5,797 nucleotides of DNA from Bacteroidia bacterium (GTDB lineage Bacteria; Bacteroidota; Bacteroidia; Chitinophagales; Saprospiraceae). The notes below the pieces were generated by a model that had not been told where the DNA came from, did no database searches, and worked only from the letters and a program-made list of their open reading frames with translations. Where the stretch lies: the NCBI GenBank assembly GCA_030431945.1, contig JAUIIF010000311.1:1-5797 (forward strand), written 5' to 3'. The position numbers were made by a program, and so were the translations under genes. Within the stretch, counting starts at the first letter, position 1; the number at the start of each line of letters is the position of its first letter. Shown piece by piece: positions 5,674 to 5,797 of the stretch.

Positions 5674-5797
5674 GAAGCGACTCCCATATGTTTTGATGTT
5701 TTAAATATTCAAGTGTTAAAGTTCTAATTTCATATAATGTGTTGTATTGCAGGCTTTCAGCTTTGTCATTGATATGATGATATGCTTGCTTTCCACC
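5666..5797 (-). CDS. C-terminal end of an unrecognised A+T-rich gene (5' end beyond window)
   Basis: Reading the minus strand from the window edge, an uninterrupted frame of 43 codons ends at TGA (5668-5666). Its sequence includes KQAYHHINDKAESLQ, EIRTLTLEYLKHQ and the ending NIWESLHE. In DNA of about 30% G+C, 43 stop-free codons are only modest evidence. The eight-base ATGAGTGA overlap with the following gene, the Glu/Lys/Leu helix-like composition and the shared strand make a real gene end likely. The overlap implies one mRNA with coupled translation of the two genes. Function unknown; most of the protein lies outside the window. Confidence 0.55.
   Translation of the reverse strand, partial: GGKQAYHHINDKAESLQYNTLYEIRTLTLEYLKHQNIWESLHE

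Larger units (their letters stand above)
5464..5797. other. A+T-rich, probably foreign segment
   Basis: From about base 5464 to the right edge base composition falls abruptly to roughly 30% G+C (for example 16 G/C in 5521-5580), against roughly 60% before it. The change occurs within a few codons inside the lipoprotein gene. The segment holds the two coupled minus-strand genes and no visible transposase, integrase or tRNA. It could be a horizontally acquired island joined by rearrangement, or a mis-joined contig; the sequence alone cannot decide. Confidence 0.7.

Overview
The window is a roughly 60% G+C stretch (estimated by eye) of what looks like a Bacteroidota chromosome, probably a high-G+C member of the Saprospiria/Lewinella type. 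This assignment is an inference. It rests on the Bacteroidota-style RHS core ending (DPLAD...NPY...NNPLRF-type...DPDG), start codons without a Shine-Dalgarno sequence, and a TAnnTTTG-like element before the aldehyde dehydrogenase gene. The last ~330 bases drop abruptly to about 30% G+C and look foreign.

Layout. Bases 1-2802 (+) hold the 3' part of a large RHS/YD-repeat gene. It has degenerate YD repeats, then a Gly/Pro-rich spacer, the RHS-associated core, and a ~215-residue C-terminal domain with an HTH...SxxD signature suggesting a DUF4329/JAB-like toxin or peptidase domain. A hairpin overlapping its stop codon separates it from the convergent gene. Bases 2864-4321 (-) encode a full-length succinate-semialdehyde dehydrogenase (GabD). 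A 477-base non-coding region follows (4322-4798). It carries a candidate gabD promoter and a 95-nt stem-loop (4514-4608) with a 24-bp closing stem, in which every non-Watson-Crick position is G-U on the + strand. That makes it a good candidate for an undescribed structured RNA or 5' leader. From 4799 (+) runs a lipoprotein solute-binding protein of the peptide/nickel (SBP family 5) type, cut off after ~226 native residues.

The break near 5464-5477 coincides with the G+C shift and a short palindrome. Beyond it, on the minus strand, lie the ends of two unrecognised A+T-rich genes joined by an ATGAGTGA stop/start overlap. The downstream one is itself broken at the same point and runs on into antisense of the lipoprotein gene. 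Since both genes lose their 3' ends at one position, the junction is more likely a rearrangement/deletion breakpoint or an assembly join than a clean insertion-element end.

The main genes do not form an obvious shared pathway. RHS is a polymorphic-toxin or surface protein, GabD is central metabolism, and the lipoprotein is a transport component. The most notable items are the structured RNA candidate, the double-truncation junction with its coupled cryptic genes, and an RHS toxin-like C-terminus with no immunity gene immediately downstream.
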